The notes: generated by a model from the sequence alone, not told the origin. A stretch of 64,000 nucleotides of DNA from GCA-016699895 sp964633435 (GCA_964633435.1 CAZWHA010000002.1:62001-126000), one strand, 5' to 3'; counted from the stretch's first letter, positions 16,737 through 24,882 are shown. A program made the numbers and translations.

Positions 16737-17261
16737 TTACGAATTTGCTTTGGCTTCGACCCCATCGAGCAAGGCGTGCAAGTTGCCGCTGAGGGCATTT
16801 GTCACGTCATTGACTGGCGATAGCAAGGTTGCCACCACTTCGGCGATGAGTTGATGCTTGCTCGGGAGCTTGGCTAGGTCGGTTGTGGCTGCGGTATCGA
16901 GGTTTGCACCTTCACCGCTAAACGCACCGACGAGCTGAAGGCTCGGGTTTTCCTTGGCAAAGTCGTTTAGAATCTTGGCCGGCAGGACTTCGTCATCGCT
17001 CGAGTAAGCATAGAGCACCTGGCCTTTAAGGGCGCTGGTGTCGGTGTCTTTCAGAGCTTTGATCTGAGTCATAGCCACACGGACGAGGCGGTTTTTGACA
17101 ACTTTGATGCCAACACCTTGTTCACGTGCCAGTCGACGCAGTTTCTCTAGTTCCTTGACTGGAATATTAGTGTACTGCGCAAAAACGACCATTTTTGCAC
17201 TGCCGAGGATTTCGTTTAATTCAGCAACCAAAGATTGTTTTTTATCGCGTGATATTGCCAT
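16737..17261 (-). CDS. rplJ: Ribosomal protein L10
   Basis: 174 residues. N-terminal rRNA-binding domain with SRDKKQSLVAELNEIL, FAQYTNIPVKELEKLR and KVVKNRLVRVAM, and a C-terminal helix that anchors L7/L12 dimers. Start is the ATG with AAAGGAGA ahead; an in-frame ATG 27 bases upstream lacks a Shine-Dalgarno. The operon is preceded by an L10-leader-like RNA, so autogenous control by the L10-L12 complex is expected. Confidence 0.97.
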   Translation of the reverse strand: MAISRDKKQSLVAELNEILGSAKMVVFAQYTNIPVKELEKLRRLAREQGVGIKVVKNRLVRVAMTQIKALKDTDTSALKGQVLYAYSSDDEVLPAKILNDFAKENPSLQLVGAFSGEGANLDTAATTDLAKLPSKHQLIAEVVATLLSPVNDVTNALSGNLHALLDGVEAKANS

Positions 17262-17299
17262 AAATCTCCTTTGGTTAATATGAAACAATCCGAATTGTT

Positions 17300-17373
17300 A
17301 AGGTGACGTCACCAACATAGAGTTTTCTATCTCGGTAGCATGATTAAGGTTTCCCCGCTACTGTCTTTGATAA
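17300..17373 (-). ncRNA. Ribosomal L10 leader
   Basis: The minus-strand leader contains AAAGACAGTAGC, then CCTTAATC, then GCTACCGAGATAG, which match the conserved blocks of the L10 leader family, including the pairing GTAGC/GCTAC. A perfect 12-base palindrome GGTGACGTCACC (17302-17313) follows and could form the antiterminator or sequestering stem. Known examples bind L10 and reduce rplJL expression. Confidence 0.75.
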
Positions 17374-17384
17374 CGCTAGTTAGT

Positions 17385-17413
17385 ATTGTAGCAGATAGTG
17401 TATAAAAAAGCAA
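17385..17413 (-). promoter_or_regulatory. Promoter of rplJ-rplL
   Basis: TTGCTT, 17 bases, TACAAT on the minus strand, about 10 bases ahead of the L10 leader. Confidence 0.75.
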
Positions 17414-17418
17414 TCAAT

Positions 17419-19257
17419 TTAAGAAATTGTTAGACGTCTAGCAGCCTTGCCCGCGGTGTCCGCCTCTCGAGTAGTCCGTTGTGGCACGAAAGAACGTAAT
17501 AGATCGTTAAGTTTCTCAGTGTTTTCTGGATGAGCCAGACCCGGTTGAGCAACCTCGTCTTTGCGGCTATTATAACGAACGAGCTTCTCGCTGATGCTCC
17601 TCGCTGTATCGAGCGGTGTATCTCTGCCGTACGCCTTGAAGATCAAATGAGCGATCCAATCGACACGCATTGCTTTGTTTTTCGATCGTCGCAATAACTG
17701 CAATTCTCCGCGTAACTTACCGGGTTCGTTATTGAGGCCATACGAGAAAGTAATTTTAGCCAGTTCCATTCCCGAATAGGACTCGTCTTCTTGGTCTATG
17801 TCCTCATCAGTGATCCGGTCACCTACTCGAGCCGCTAGTTGCTGCATGACCACATCCTTGAATCTTTTAGTGCCTCGAATATGTGCTATTTTGCCGGGCC
17901 GCTTGGTAGAACTTGTTAATGTGATGGCGCGACTGTTTATGGCATTTTCGACCGCCGGAGCAAATGTTTTGGCAAGCGTTTCGACAGCTGATTCGTCAAA
18001 CAAATGTTCGTCGCCGGGTTTTTCCTCTGAGTATTCAGTTTGTTGGTCGGATATGATGACTTTTAGCGCTAGAATATCTTGGGTATTTATAGCCTTTTCG
18101 GCGTCTTCCAGGCTAACGCTCATAATGTCAGCGTCAGAGCTTTTAAAATACTGATAGATTTTCCAGGCAAGGGAACCCTCTGATTTCAGACGGGCGGAAA
18201 ATCGGGTTAGGCCGCCACTGTCGTCCTGCTCCATGTAGCCGTCACTCATAAAAGTCTTGGAGTTGTCGTCAATGCTAAAGGTGGGTGCGTGGTCGATCTC
18301 TGCTCCGTTAAATAGTGTTGTCATAATGGTCCCGACGGAATTTTGAATTGTGTCGAGGTCATATTTCGTGAGGATCGCACTAGCCAGATCAAGGGCCTTT
18401 TGCCCCTCGTCGCCCAGTTGTTTGAGGCGAATTTTCTTGGTGATGCCGTTCAGTCGCATCGCCATACCGTCATAGCCAGCTGTTTCAATAAATGGCGCAA
18501 TGAGCGATTCTGCTTTCTGAGTCTGACTGACAATATCATCGCGATTTTGATCGGTGATTCTCGTGTCGCTATCGGCAAATTCGCCTAGTTCGGCGATTAG
18601 ATGGGCAGCTGAAACTGCTGGCGATTCAATTTCAGTAGTAAACGCAACCTCTTCAAACCTCCTGCCCAACCCATGTAGCGGAGAGAGTTTACTCCAATTA
18701 TTCCAAATTGAGGTAACATCGAATCCTGCAGTCGCTAATTTCCTTGGTTCGTCTTGCCAGTAGTTTTCGATAGTAATCTGGTCGTGCAGTAGCGCCTTGA
18801 TATAGCGAACGTATTCTTCGGCTTCATCCTTGATTTCTTGGCGCGTCACAGAATCAGTGATGTCGTCAAACCTAAACGCCACTTCTTCTGGTATATTGCC
18901 TCGCTGTCGACCGATTAGCACTTTCTTTTCCTTTTCGAGCTCACCAAAATATTTTTGCAGTGCCTCGTGGGCTTTCTGGCTAGTCCTGGCGGCAAGTACT
19001 AAATCGACCATCGCGGCGGCTTCGTAAGTTTGTGCATAAACCGCTTTTTGGCCATCACCGCAAAATGCGCCGAGGATTTCATTGGCTGATTTCATGCGTC
19101 TGGCATGCGCTAGTTGCTGCTTGGCTGGCAAGCCTGCAGCGGTCCAATAATGACGGTAGGCATTGGATGCGGCGTTAGTGCTCAATGGAAAATTCTCTGC
19201 CGAAAAAGGATCTAGGCTCGGGTCTTGATTGAAATTTCCTTGGCTCGTTTCTGTCAT
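17419..19257 (-). CDS. Large soluble protein of unknown function
   Basis: 612 residues, not recognised. No signal peptide or membrane segment is visible. The sequence is rich in charged helices. It contains an acidic stretch (DEDIDQEDESYSG near residue 495), repeated Ala/Lys/Glu helices, and a C-terminal basic tail with Arg-rich KAARRLT. A region near 435-470 (SRAITLTSSTKRPGKIAHIR) looks basic and could bind nucleic acid, but that is only an impression. It has its own promoter and a Shine-Dalgarno (AAGGAT). It lies between rplJL and tmk on the same strand but is not obviously part of either operon. Confidence 0.75.
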   Translation of the reverse strand: MTETSQGNFNQDPSLDPFSAENFPLSTNAASNAYRHYWTAAGLPAKQQLAHARRMKSANEILGAFCGDGQKAVYAQTYEAAAMVDLVLAARTSQKAHEALQKYFGELEKEKKVLIGRQRGNIPEEVAFRFDDITDSVTRQEIKDEAEEYVRYIKALLHDQITIENYWQDEPRKLATAGFDVTSIWNNWSKLSPLHGLGRRFEEVAFTTEIESPAVSAAHLIAELGEFADSDTRITDQNRDDIVSQTQKAESLIAPFIETAGYDGMAMRLNGITKKIRLKQLGDEGQKALDLASAILTKYDLDTIQNSVGTIMTTLFNGAEIDHAPTFSIDDNSKTFMSDGYMEQDDSGGLTRFSARLKSEGSLAWKIYQYFKSSDADIMSVSLEDAEKAINTQDILALKVIISDQQTEYSEEKPGDEHLFDESAVETLAKTFAPAVENAINSRAITLTSSTKRPGKIAHIRGTKRFKDVVMQQLAARVGDRITDEDIDQEDESYSGMELAKITFSYGLNNEPGKLRGELQLLRRSKNKAMRVDWIAHLIFKAYGRDTPLDTARSISEKLVRYNSRKDEVAQPGLAHPENTEKLNDLLRSFVPQRTTREADTAGKAARRLTIS

Positions 19258-19277
19258 AGTGATTATCCTTACTGCAT

Positions 19278-19306
19278 ATTATAGGACGTAATAAAGGATT
19301 TCACAA
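19278..19306 (-). promoter_or_regulatory. Promoter of the 612-residue unknown
   Basis: TTGTGA, 17 bases, TATAAT on the minus strand, with a leader of about 15-20 bases. Confidence 0.7.
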
Positions 19307-19328
19307 GACACCATGTAATCTTGTGATA

Positions 19329-20006
19329 CTAAAGATGGAGTTCATCGCAAATTTTTTTGAATACTTCGTCAATGGTACCGCTGGTCTCGATCATTGGCAG
19401 TTGAAAGTCTACAGCCAGTTGCTCGTAGCCCCGATTGACGCGAGCTTGAAAATCACTTTTTTGTCCCTCAAGAGCGTCGTCGGCTGATCTATTGTTGCGT
19501 GCGGTAATGCGTCGCACTCGCTCGGCTTCGGTCAGCACTAGGATGGCCGCCAGGTCTGGATGTAGGTAGCGGTCGGGCATGGTATCTCGAGTAATTTCCT
19601 CTATTAGCTGGCGTGATATGCCCGAACCAAAATGCTGATATGCTAACGTTGAGAACCAGTTGCGACTGCTCAATACAATACCACCGCGCTTTAAAACTGG
19701 CTCGGCAACTTTGGTCCAGAGCTCGCGACGTTGTGCCGTAAATAGTAAGACGTTGGTCAAGGGATCAAGCTCGAAGCTTTTGGTATGCAAAATAACGTCA
19801 ATTTGATCGGTGGCTGGCAAGCCTGAATCGACTTCGGCGCCTTCGTTGATTAATACCACCTCTGTAAAATGTCCTGGATTGGCCCGACGGTCCTTCTTTT
19901 CGGCTGAGATTTCTCTTCTGATAGCCGCAGCTAATTTATTGATCTGAGTGGTTTTGCCTGTGCTGTCTTGGCCTTCGATAACGATGTAAAGACCGGACTG
20001 CTTCAT
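19329..20006 (-). CDS. tmk: Thymidylate kinase
   Basis: 225 residues. P-loop GQDSTGKTTQ at residues 12-21. The DR(Y/F/H)-like region reads SRNWFSTLAYQ, with Arg followed by the SxxAYQ motif of dTMP kinases. A lid segment has the basic cluster ERVRRITARNNR. It phosphorylates dTMP to dTDP. The ATG overlaps the stop of dcd by 4 bases (ATGA), so the two are coupled. The lid is somewhat unusual, so a related deoxynucleotide kinase cannot be fully excluded, but the neighbourhood (dcd, folA, thyA) supports dTMP kinase. Confidence 0.85.
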   Translation of the reverse strand: MKQSGLYIVIEGQDSTGKTTQINKLAAAIRREISAEKKDRRANPGHFTEVVLINEGAEVDSGLPATDQIDVILHTKSFELDPLTNVLLFTAQRRELWTKVAEPVLKRGGIVLSSRNWFSTLAYQHFGSGISRQLIEEITRDTMPDRYLHPDLAAILVLTEAERVRRITARNNRSADDALEGQKSDFQARVNRGYEQLAVDFQLPMIETSGTIDEVFKKICDELHL

Positions 20007-20722
20007 TTCAAACCTTCGCTCAGCCCGTTGATCGCAATTGGTAGGCGTCGTTGGTCTTTGTAGGCGCGTGGCAGCATTTGCTCGGGTCGCCAGTCGCGGA
20101 TCAACTCGTCGAGATTACTGCTGGTCTGGTATTTGCCACTAACCCCACCACGGCCGTCTTCGTAGCTGCCCTGGACCGAATCGGAATGGTGGAAAATAAT
20201 CTGAGCAATGCGTTCACCAACCGGTAATACCACACTCTCATGCTGGTTGAGGTTGTAAATCTCCAAAGTAATACGATTAATGTAGCCCGGGTCAATCCAA
20301 CCAGCGTCAAAACAGACGGCGACACCATTTCGGCCCCAAGTAGAACGTGATTTAATCTCGCAGGCACCACCGTTAGCGCGAATACCCACAAACTCGTGAG
20401 TGTGGGCTAAGATTCGTTCACCAGGTGCCAGTACAATAATCGGGTGATCTTCGGGGATGTTGGCGAATAGGTCAACGCCCTTTTCTCTAGCCCACTCCCC
20501 GTGCGGTTTGGCGACTAGTGGGCCTTTGAAATAGCGCTCGACCTCAGAGGCATCGAATGGATTATAGATGCGGTCATCATCCCGAAACTCTTGTTTGTAA
20601 AAATAATAGCCGAGCGTGACGTCTAGACTGGCTTCGGCGATCGCGGCATCATTCAGCGGTGCACAAACAACCGTTCCGTCCTGAAGCGCTGCCCTAATCT
20701 CGGTATTACTGTAAACTCCCAT
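20003..20722 (-). CDS. dcd: dCTP deaminase-like protein
   Basis: 239 residues. The trimeric dUTPase/Dcd fold is shown by EIKSRSTWGRNGV, FDAGWIDPGYINRITLEI and LPVGERIAQIIFHH; the Glu in ITLEI is the general base of the family. It makes dUTP (or dUMP in bifunctional forms) from dCTP for ThyA. No dUTPase gene is seen in the window. The start is the ATG 9 bases after TATAAT. A longer frame back to 20806 passes through the folA promoter and is rejected. Confidence 0.85.
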   Translation of the reverse strand: MGVYSNTEIRAALQDGTVVCAPLNDAAIAEASLDVTLGYYFYKQEFRDDDRIYNPFDASEVERYFKGPLVAKPHGEWAREKGVDLFANIPEDHPIIVLAPGERILAHTHEFVGIRANGGACEIKSRSTWGRNGVAVCFDAGWIDPGYINRITLEIYNLNQHESVVLPVGERIAQIIFHHSDSVQGSYEDGRGGVSGKYQTSSNLDELIRDWRPEQMLPRAYKDQRRLPIAINGLSEGLK

Positions 20723-20731
20723 GTCCCGGAT

Positions 20732-20749
20732 ATTATAGCATGATAAAAT
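20732..20749. promoter_or_regulatory. Divergent -10 boxes of dcd-tmk and folA
   Basis: On the minus strand TATAAT (20737-20732) serves dcd; on the plus strand TAAAAT (20744-20749) lies 6 bases before the folA ATG. The two start codons are only 33 bases apart, and the boxes are separated by 6 bases, so both promoters overlap. Confidence 0.6.
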
Positions 20750-20755
20750 AGAAAC

Positions 20756-21277
20756 ATGAAAGCTATCATTGTTGCCTATTCGGATAATCGTGTTATCGGT
20801 AATCATGGGGTAATCCCGTGGCTTGGTAGGATACCAGCTGACATGCAGCGTGTTCGGGAGCTAACGACAAATCAGGCTATTATTATGGGCCGAGCAACCT
20901 TTGAATCAATTGGCCGACCGCTACCAAAGCGGCAGAACATCGTTTTGACCAGGGGTAATTTTACTGCTGAAGGGATAGATGTCTGCGATAATTTAGAAAA
21001 TGCATTTGCGAAGGTTGAGCCCGGCCGAGATGCTTATATTTTTGGTGGCGCGCGGGTGTATGCGGAAAGCTTAGCGCGAGCGAGCGAGCTCGGAATTACT
21101 ACGGTATTTGCGACAGAGATTCATGCTGAGTTCGAGGGTGATGCAACATTTCCCAACCTAGATCAGAGTGTGTGGCATGAGGTTGAGCGAGTAGATTTTT
21201 CGGCGAATCAGGAGAATGCTTTTCCCTATAGTTTTGTGAGGTATGAGTTAGTTGAAACTTCGACCGTGTTACAATAG
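20756..21277 (+). CDS. folA: Dihydrofolate reductase
   Basis: 173 residues. Motifs: AYSDNRVIGNHGVIPW (Met20-loop region), IPADM with the catalytic Asp at residue 29, IIMGRATFESIGRPLP, KRQNIVLTR, and YIFGGARVYAESL (NADPH binding). It reduces dihydrofolate to tetrahydrofolate, needed to regenerate the cofactor used by ThyA downstream. Probably leaderless. The thyA promoter box lies in its last codons. Confidence 0.95.
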   Translation: MKAIIVAYSDNRVIGNHGVIPWLGRIPADMQRVRELTTNQAIIMGRATFESIGRPLPKRQNIVLTRGNFTAEGIDVCDNLENAFAKVEPGRDAYIFGGARVYAESLARASELGITTVFATEIHAEFEGDATFPNLDQSVWHEVERVDFSANQENAFPYSFVRYELVETSTVLQ

Positions 21278-21298
21278 ATAGCAGAACAAAGGAGGGAG
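21270..21298 (+). promoter_or_regulatory. thyA -10 box and strong Shine-Dalgarno
   Basis: TACAAT (21270-21275) overlaps the folA stop region. AAAGGAGGGAG (21288-21298) sits just before the thyA ATG and is the best Shine-Dalgarno in this region. No convincing -35 box. Confidence 0.6.
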
Positions 21299-21301
21299 TA
21301 T

Positions 21302-22228
21302 ATGGGGAGTATTGCAGCACCGTACGAAGATTTGCTAGCTAAAATTCTAGCCGAAGGCAACAAAAAGACGGACCGGACTGGGACTGGAACATTGTCGCTA
21401 TTTGGTGCGCAAATGCGCTATGATCTGAGCAAGAGCTTCCCTCTCCTCACAACAAAAAAAGTTTTTACGCGGCTAGTGATCGAAGAATTACTCTGGATGC
21501 TTGATGGAGATAGCAATATTGAGCGTCTCGTCAAAAATAACGTACATATCTGGGATGAATGGCCATTTCGTCACTACCTGATGGAAAACAATCTGCCGAT
21601 ACCAGAGCCGAATAGTGAGGACTGGAATCAACAGATCCGGGAATTCACGGATAAAGTGGCAAGCGATCACGATTTTGCGATCAAATGGGGCGAGCTAGGG
21701 CCAGTCTATGGTTTTCAGTGGCGCCATTGGCCGGGTGTTGATGGTAGTGAGGTTGATCAGATTGCGAGAGCCCTCGATCAGATAAAACATTCCCCAGATA
21801 GTCGGCGAATCATCGTTAGTGCTTGGAATGCTGCTGATATTGATGAAATGGCCAAAGCTGGACTGCCGCCTTGTCACGCCCTGTTCCAATTCTATGTGTC
21901 GGATGGCAAGCTGTCATGTCAACTTTATCAGCGTTCGTGCGATATGTTCCTCGGCGTGCCGTTTAATATAGCGTCGTATTCTTTCCTGACCTATATGATG
22001 GCTCAGCAGGCCGGCCTAGAGCCGGGTGAGTTTGTGTGGACTGGTGGCGATTGTCATGTCTATCTCAACCATGTTGACCAGGTAAAGGAGCAGATTTCAC
22101 GCGAGCCGCGACCGTATCCAACGCTAACATTGAACAAAGCAAAAGATCTCTACAGTTATTCAGTTGATGATTTTGTGATCGAAGGCTACGACCCGTGGCC
22201 GGCGATTAAAGCACCGATTGCAGTCTAG
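21302..22228 (+). CDS. thyA: Thymidylate synthase
   Basis: 308 residues. KTDRTGTGTLSLFG (phosphate-binding Arg), FPLLTTKKVF, GPVYGFQWRHW, the nucleophile Cys191 in LPPCHALFQFYV, and the signature LSCQLYQRSCDMFLGVPFNI are all present. It methylates dUMP to dTMP with methylene-tetrahydrofolate. Length is between the 264- and 316-residue forms. Neighbours folA, dcd and tmk complete a dTTP route. Confidence 0.98.
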   Translation: MGSIAAPYEDLLAKILAEGNKKTDRTGTGTLSLFGAQMRYDLSKSFPLLTTKKVFTRLVIEELLWMLDGDSNIERLVKNNVHIWDEWPFRHYLMENNLPIPEPNSEDWNQQIREFTDKVASDHDFAIKWGELGPVYGFQWRHWPGVDGSEVDQIARALDQIKHSPDSRRIIVSAWNAADIDEMAKAGLPPCHALFQFYVSDGKLSCQLYQRSCDMFLGVPFNIASYSFLTYMMAQQAGLEPGEFVWTGGDCHVYLNHVDQVKEQISREPRPYPTLTLNKAKDLYSYSVDDFVIEGYDPWPAIKAPIAV

Positions 22229-22234
22229 CATCTA

Positions 22235-22264
22235 AAAAAGCTCGCTGAACGAAACGAGCTTTTT
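22235..22264. terminator. Bidirectional terminator between thyA and rplA
   Basis: A 10-base-pair stem AAAAAGCTCG/CGAGCTTTTT with a 10-base loop, with T tracts in both directions, lies between the convergent genes. Confidence 0.8.
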
Positions 22265-22283
22265 GGAGTAGAAACCAGACTAT

Positions 22284-23279
22284 TTATACGTTTTCGACTT
22301 TGATGCCAGGACCCATGGTGGTAGAGACGGCAATTGACAGAATGTATGAACCTTTGAGGCTGGCTGGCTTGACCGAGTTGAGGCTCGATAGAAACACGTT
22401 GGCATTCTGCTCCAATTTGGCAGCGCCAAAGGACACTTTACCGATACCGAGGTGAACGATCGACTGCTTGTCGACGCGGTATTCAACTTTGCCAGCTTTG
22501 GCTTCTTTGATGGCTTGGCTCGGGTTAGTGCTAACAGTGCCAGATTTTGGATTTGGCATCAAGCCGCGTGGCCCGAGGAGTCGAGCGTATTTGCCAAGTT
22601 TTGGCATCAGCTGTGGTGTAGCGACCAGCACGTCAAAGTCCAGATTTTCCTTGTCGAGGGCGGCGGTAATAGCCTCTTCGCCAGCGATATCAGCACCAGC
22701 CTCGGTAGCGGCTTTGACATCAGCAGTCGGCACAAAGGCAGCGACGCGGATAGTTTTACCCGTGCCGTTCGGTAGGCTAACGGTTGAACGGATGTTCTGG
22801 TCGGCCTGGCGTGGATCGACACCGAGACGAACGTGGATCTCGACAGTACCATCGAATTTAGTCGCTGACGTTTCAACAGCTAGTTTTAGAGCATCAGTCA
22901 AGCTATAAAGTTTACCAGCGTCGACTTTTTCGGCTAGTTTACGGTAGTTTTTGCCGCGACGTTCGCTGCGTGGACGAGTCACTGGGACTGGGCCACGAGT
23001 ACTAGCGGCTTCGGCTTCTGGATCCTGTGGGGTGGTATCACCAGTGGCCTTACGCTCTTCTTTTTCTAGTTTTGCCTCGGTTTCGGCAGCTGCCTTGGCA
23101 CTGCGCTTGCCGCTTTTAGCAAAATGCTCGTCGCTTTCCGCAGTCGCTTCGCTCGCTTCTACTGACTGGTCGCCGGCTGTTTCGATAGCAGCCTGGATCT
23201 CTGCAATCGTGTTTTTAACACTGAGTTCAAGTCCCAGTTTGTCAGCTTCGTTTAGAAGCTCTTGTTTAGTCTTTGCCAT
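22284..23279 (-). CDS. rplA: Ribosomal protein L1 with an extra N-terminal domain
   Basis: 331 residues, about 100 longer than usual L1. Residues 1-35 (KTKQELLNEADKLGLELSV) look like a SAP/HeH-type helix-loop-helix. Residues 36-105 are charged and low complexity (Ala, Glu, Lys, Ser, Pro). The L1 domain then starts with GKNYRKLAEKVDAGKLYSL and shows PNGTGKTIRVAAF, LMPKLGKYARLLGPRGLMPN and GPGIKVENV. It binds 23S rRNA at the L1 stalk and can repress its own mRNA. The start ATG has AAAGGAGA. It is separated from rplK by a gene on the other strand, unlike the usual rplK-rplA pair. Confidence 0.96.
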   Translation of the reverse strand: MAKTKQELLNEADKLGLELSVKNTIAEIQAAIETAGDQSVEASEATAESDEHFAKSGKRSAKAAAETEAKLEKEERKATGDTTPQDPEAEAASTRGPVPVTRPRSERRGKNYRKLAEKVDAGKLYSLTDALKLAVETSATKFDGTVEIHVRLGVDPRQADQNIRSTVSLPNGTGKTIRVAAFVPTADVKAATEAGADIAGEEAITAALDKENLDFDVLVATPQLMPKLGKYARLLGPRGLMPNPKSGTVSTNPSQAIKEAKAGKVEYRVDKQSIVHLGIGKVSFGAAKLEQNANVFLSSLNSVKPASLKGSYILSIAVSTTMGPGIKVENV

Positions 23280-23340
23280 AAATCTCCTTTCGTGGTGCTA
23301 GCGGCGTTTTCGGCCTCCCACATGTTTAGGTAACGCTGTT

Positions 23341-23369
23341 AGTATAGCAGATAATACCAGATAGAGCAA
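23341..23369 (-). promoter_or_regulatory. Promoter of rplA
   Basis: TTGCTC, 17 bases, TATACT on the minus strand, with a leader of about 55 bases. Confidence 0.65.
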
Positions 23370-23391
23370 GTCAAACATACACACAAGAGCA

Positions 23392-23420
23392 TTGCAATTT
23401 TATTAAAATTATGCTATAAT
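23392..23420 (+). promoter_or_regulatory. Promoter of the cdsA-like gene
   Basis: TTGCAA, 17 bases, TATAAT. The ATG inside this box cannot be the translation start, so the gene begins downstream after GGAGG (23462-23466). Confidence 0.75.
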
Positions 23421-23472
23421 GGTAAGTGGATCAAAATTTGTTCCGTACCTGAAAATCAACTGGAGGAAGGTG

Positions 23473-24288
23473 GTGGTCACGATGGTGGCCTTTTTTAACA
23501 GCAAGGTCGGACGTGGCGTTGTCTTGGCGGCAGGCCTATTGGCTATAGTCGCCATAGGCGAAATAGCTATTTTGGCCCTTGCCGTAGTCGTGGCCAACGC
23601 TTGCGTCGTCGAGCTGTCGGCGTTCGCCGTCGCGACAGACAAGGTCGAACGCAAGGGTGATGCTGCGATTGCAGTGGTTGCTCAAATCGTGATCACGGTC
23701 TTCGGGCTGCTGGCCACGGTCTATCTGGTCGCCTACCATGGATTGTGGTTAACGATGGTTGTCGTCGCTACGGTCTATGGTGAAAATGCCATCGCTCAAA
23801 TCGCTGGGAAGCGGTTTGGCACGACGCCGCTAGCACCCCGGTATTCCCCCAGCAAGACCGTTGAGGGGGCCTATTGGGGTTGGCTGGGCGGTATCCTGAT
23901 TGGTGCCGCCGTCCTAGCCCCATACTGGTGGTTTCATCGGGAAGATCTGTCCGTCGATTGGCCGGCGTGGGGTCTGATCATTGGCCTCATCCCGCCACTG
24001 GCCGAGGCCGGAGACTGGGTCGAAAGTCGCCTGAAGCGGCTAGTCGGGGTTAAAGATTCCGCCGATCTAACCCGGGCTTCTGGCTCGCGAACTGTGCGAG
24101 CGCTCAGCCTGGCGGCTGTATTCGGCCGGCAAGGCGGTGCGCTTGACAAGACAGATTCTCTCTGGGTCTGCCTTGCCTTTGCGGCCATCTTGTTAGCTGC
24201 TCCGGCCGCTACCATGGCTACGTTGATCGTGGCCATCCCGATCGGAGCGGTCATATGCTTTTTCTGGTCCCTCAAGGACAGGGACTAG
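23473..24288 (+). CDS. cdsA: Phosphatidate cytidylyltransferase-like membrane protein
   Basis: About 271 residues with six to eight hydrophobic segments. The C-terminal half carries the CDP-alcohol/CdsA pattern: YSPSKTVEGAYWGWLGG, then PPLAEAGDWVESRLKRLVGVKD, close to the CdsA signature (SPKKTxEG and SxxKRxxxxKD). It would make CDP-diacylglycerol from CTP and phosphatidate at the membrane. The start is uncertain: GTG at 23470 or 23473, or ATG at 23482; GGAGG at 23462 favours 23473. It looks GC-richer than its neighbours by eye and is inserted on the opposite strand between rplK and rplA. Confidence 0.8.
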   Translation: MVTMVAFFNSKVGRGVVLAAGLLAIVAIGEIAILALAVVVANACVVELSAFAVATDKVERKGDAAIAVVAQIVITVFGLLATVYLVAYHGLWLTMVVVATVYGENAIAQIAGKRFGTTPLAPRYSPSKTVEGAYWGWLGGILIGAAVLAPYWWFHREDLSVDWPAWGLIIGLIPPLAEAGDWVESRLKRLVGVKDSADLTRASGSRTVRALSLAAVFGRQGGALDKTDSLWVCLAFAAILLAAPAATMATLIVAIPIGAVICFFWSLKDRD

Positions 24289-24307
24289 AAAAACGAACAG
24301 ATGATCC

Positions 24308-24339
24308 CCTCCCGCTATCAAAGACAGTATAGCGGGAGG
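24308..24339 (+). terminator. Hairpin after the cdsA-like gene
   Basis: Perfect 11-base-pair stem CCTCCCGCTAT/ATAGCGGGAGG with a 10-base loop. The following sequence is only weakly T-rich, so termination may be inefficient. Confidence 0.55.
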
Positions 24340-24365
24340 TAAACTTTCCTGAAATTATTACTAAC

Positions 24366-24395
24366 AAAAAACGCCCCTGACGTGGGGCGATTTTT
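24366..24395 (-). terminator. Terminator of rplK
   Basis: CGCCCC/GGGGCG stem with a 6-base loop, followed by TTTTTT on the minus strand. A T run also lies on the plus side, so it may act both ways. Confidence 0.8.
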
Positions 24396-24412
24396 GAATC
24401 ACAGAAACTACA

Positions 24413-24838
24413 TTAGTCGACGAGTTCAACGCCCATAGAGCGGGCGGTGCCAGCGACAACCTTGACGGCAGCGTCGAGATCGTTAGCGTTTAGCTGATCC
24501 ATTTTTGCCTGGGCAATTTCCTCGGCCTGGGCGCGAGTCAATTTGCCAACTTTGTCAGTGTGCGGTTTGCCGCTACCCTTTTTGATACCGACTTTTTCGC
24601 GGATCATATCGTCAACTGGCTGGCCGAGGCTGTTCCAGGTGAACGTGCGGTCTTCGTAGACCTGAATATGAACAATGACATCCTTGCCCATTAGGTCCTT
24701 GGTGGCGTCGTTGAACGGATTAATGAAATCCATCATGTTCAGGCCCCACTGACCAAGTGTCGAACCAACAGGTGGCCCGGCAGTTGCGCGACCAGCTGGA
24801 ATGCGCAGTTTCAAATTACCGATGATTTTTTTTGCCAT
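24413..24838 (-). CDS. rplK: Ribosomal protein L11
   Basis: 141 residues. N-terminal domain KLRIPAGRATAGPPVGSTLG (Pro-rich loop that contacts translation factors) and a C-terminal rRNA-binding domain with KKGSGKPHTDKVGKLT. Normal length. It has its own promoter and a Shine-Dalgarno (GAGAGGAAA). Confidence 0.98.
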   Translation of the reverse strand: MAKKIIGNLKLRIPAGRATAGPPVGSTLGQWGLNMMDFINPFNDATKDLMGKDVIVHIQVYEDRTFTWNSLGQPVDDMIREKVGIKKGSGKPHTDKVGKLTRAQAEEIAQAKMDQLNANDLDAAVKVVAGTARSMGVELVD

Positions 24839-24882
24839 CTAAATTTCCTCTCTGGTTTATTCAGAAGTGCGTAACGCGTGTA

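Noticed and set aside
22468..22908. A 146-residue plus-strand ORF.
   Set aside because: It is antisense to rplA.
23419..23481. ATG at 23419 as the start of the cdsA-like gene.
   Set aside because: It overlaps the -10 box, and a Shine-Dalgarno lies 45 bases further on.
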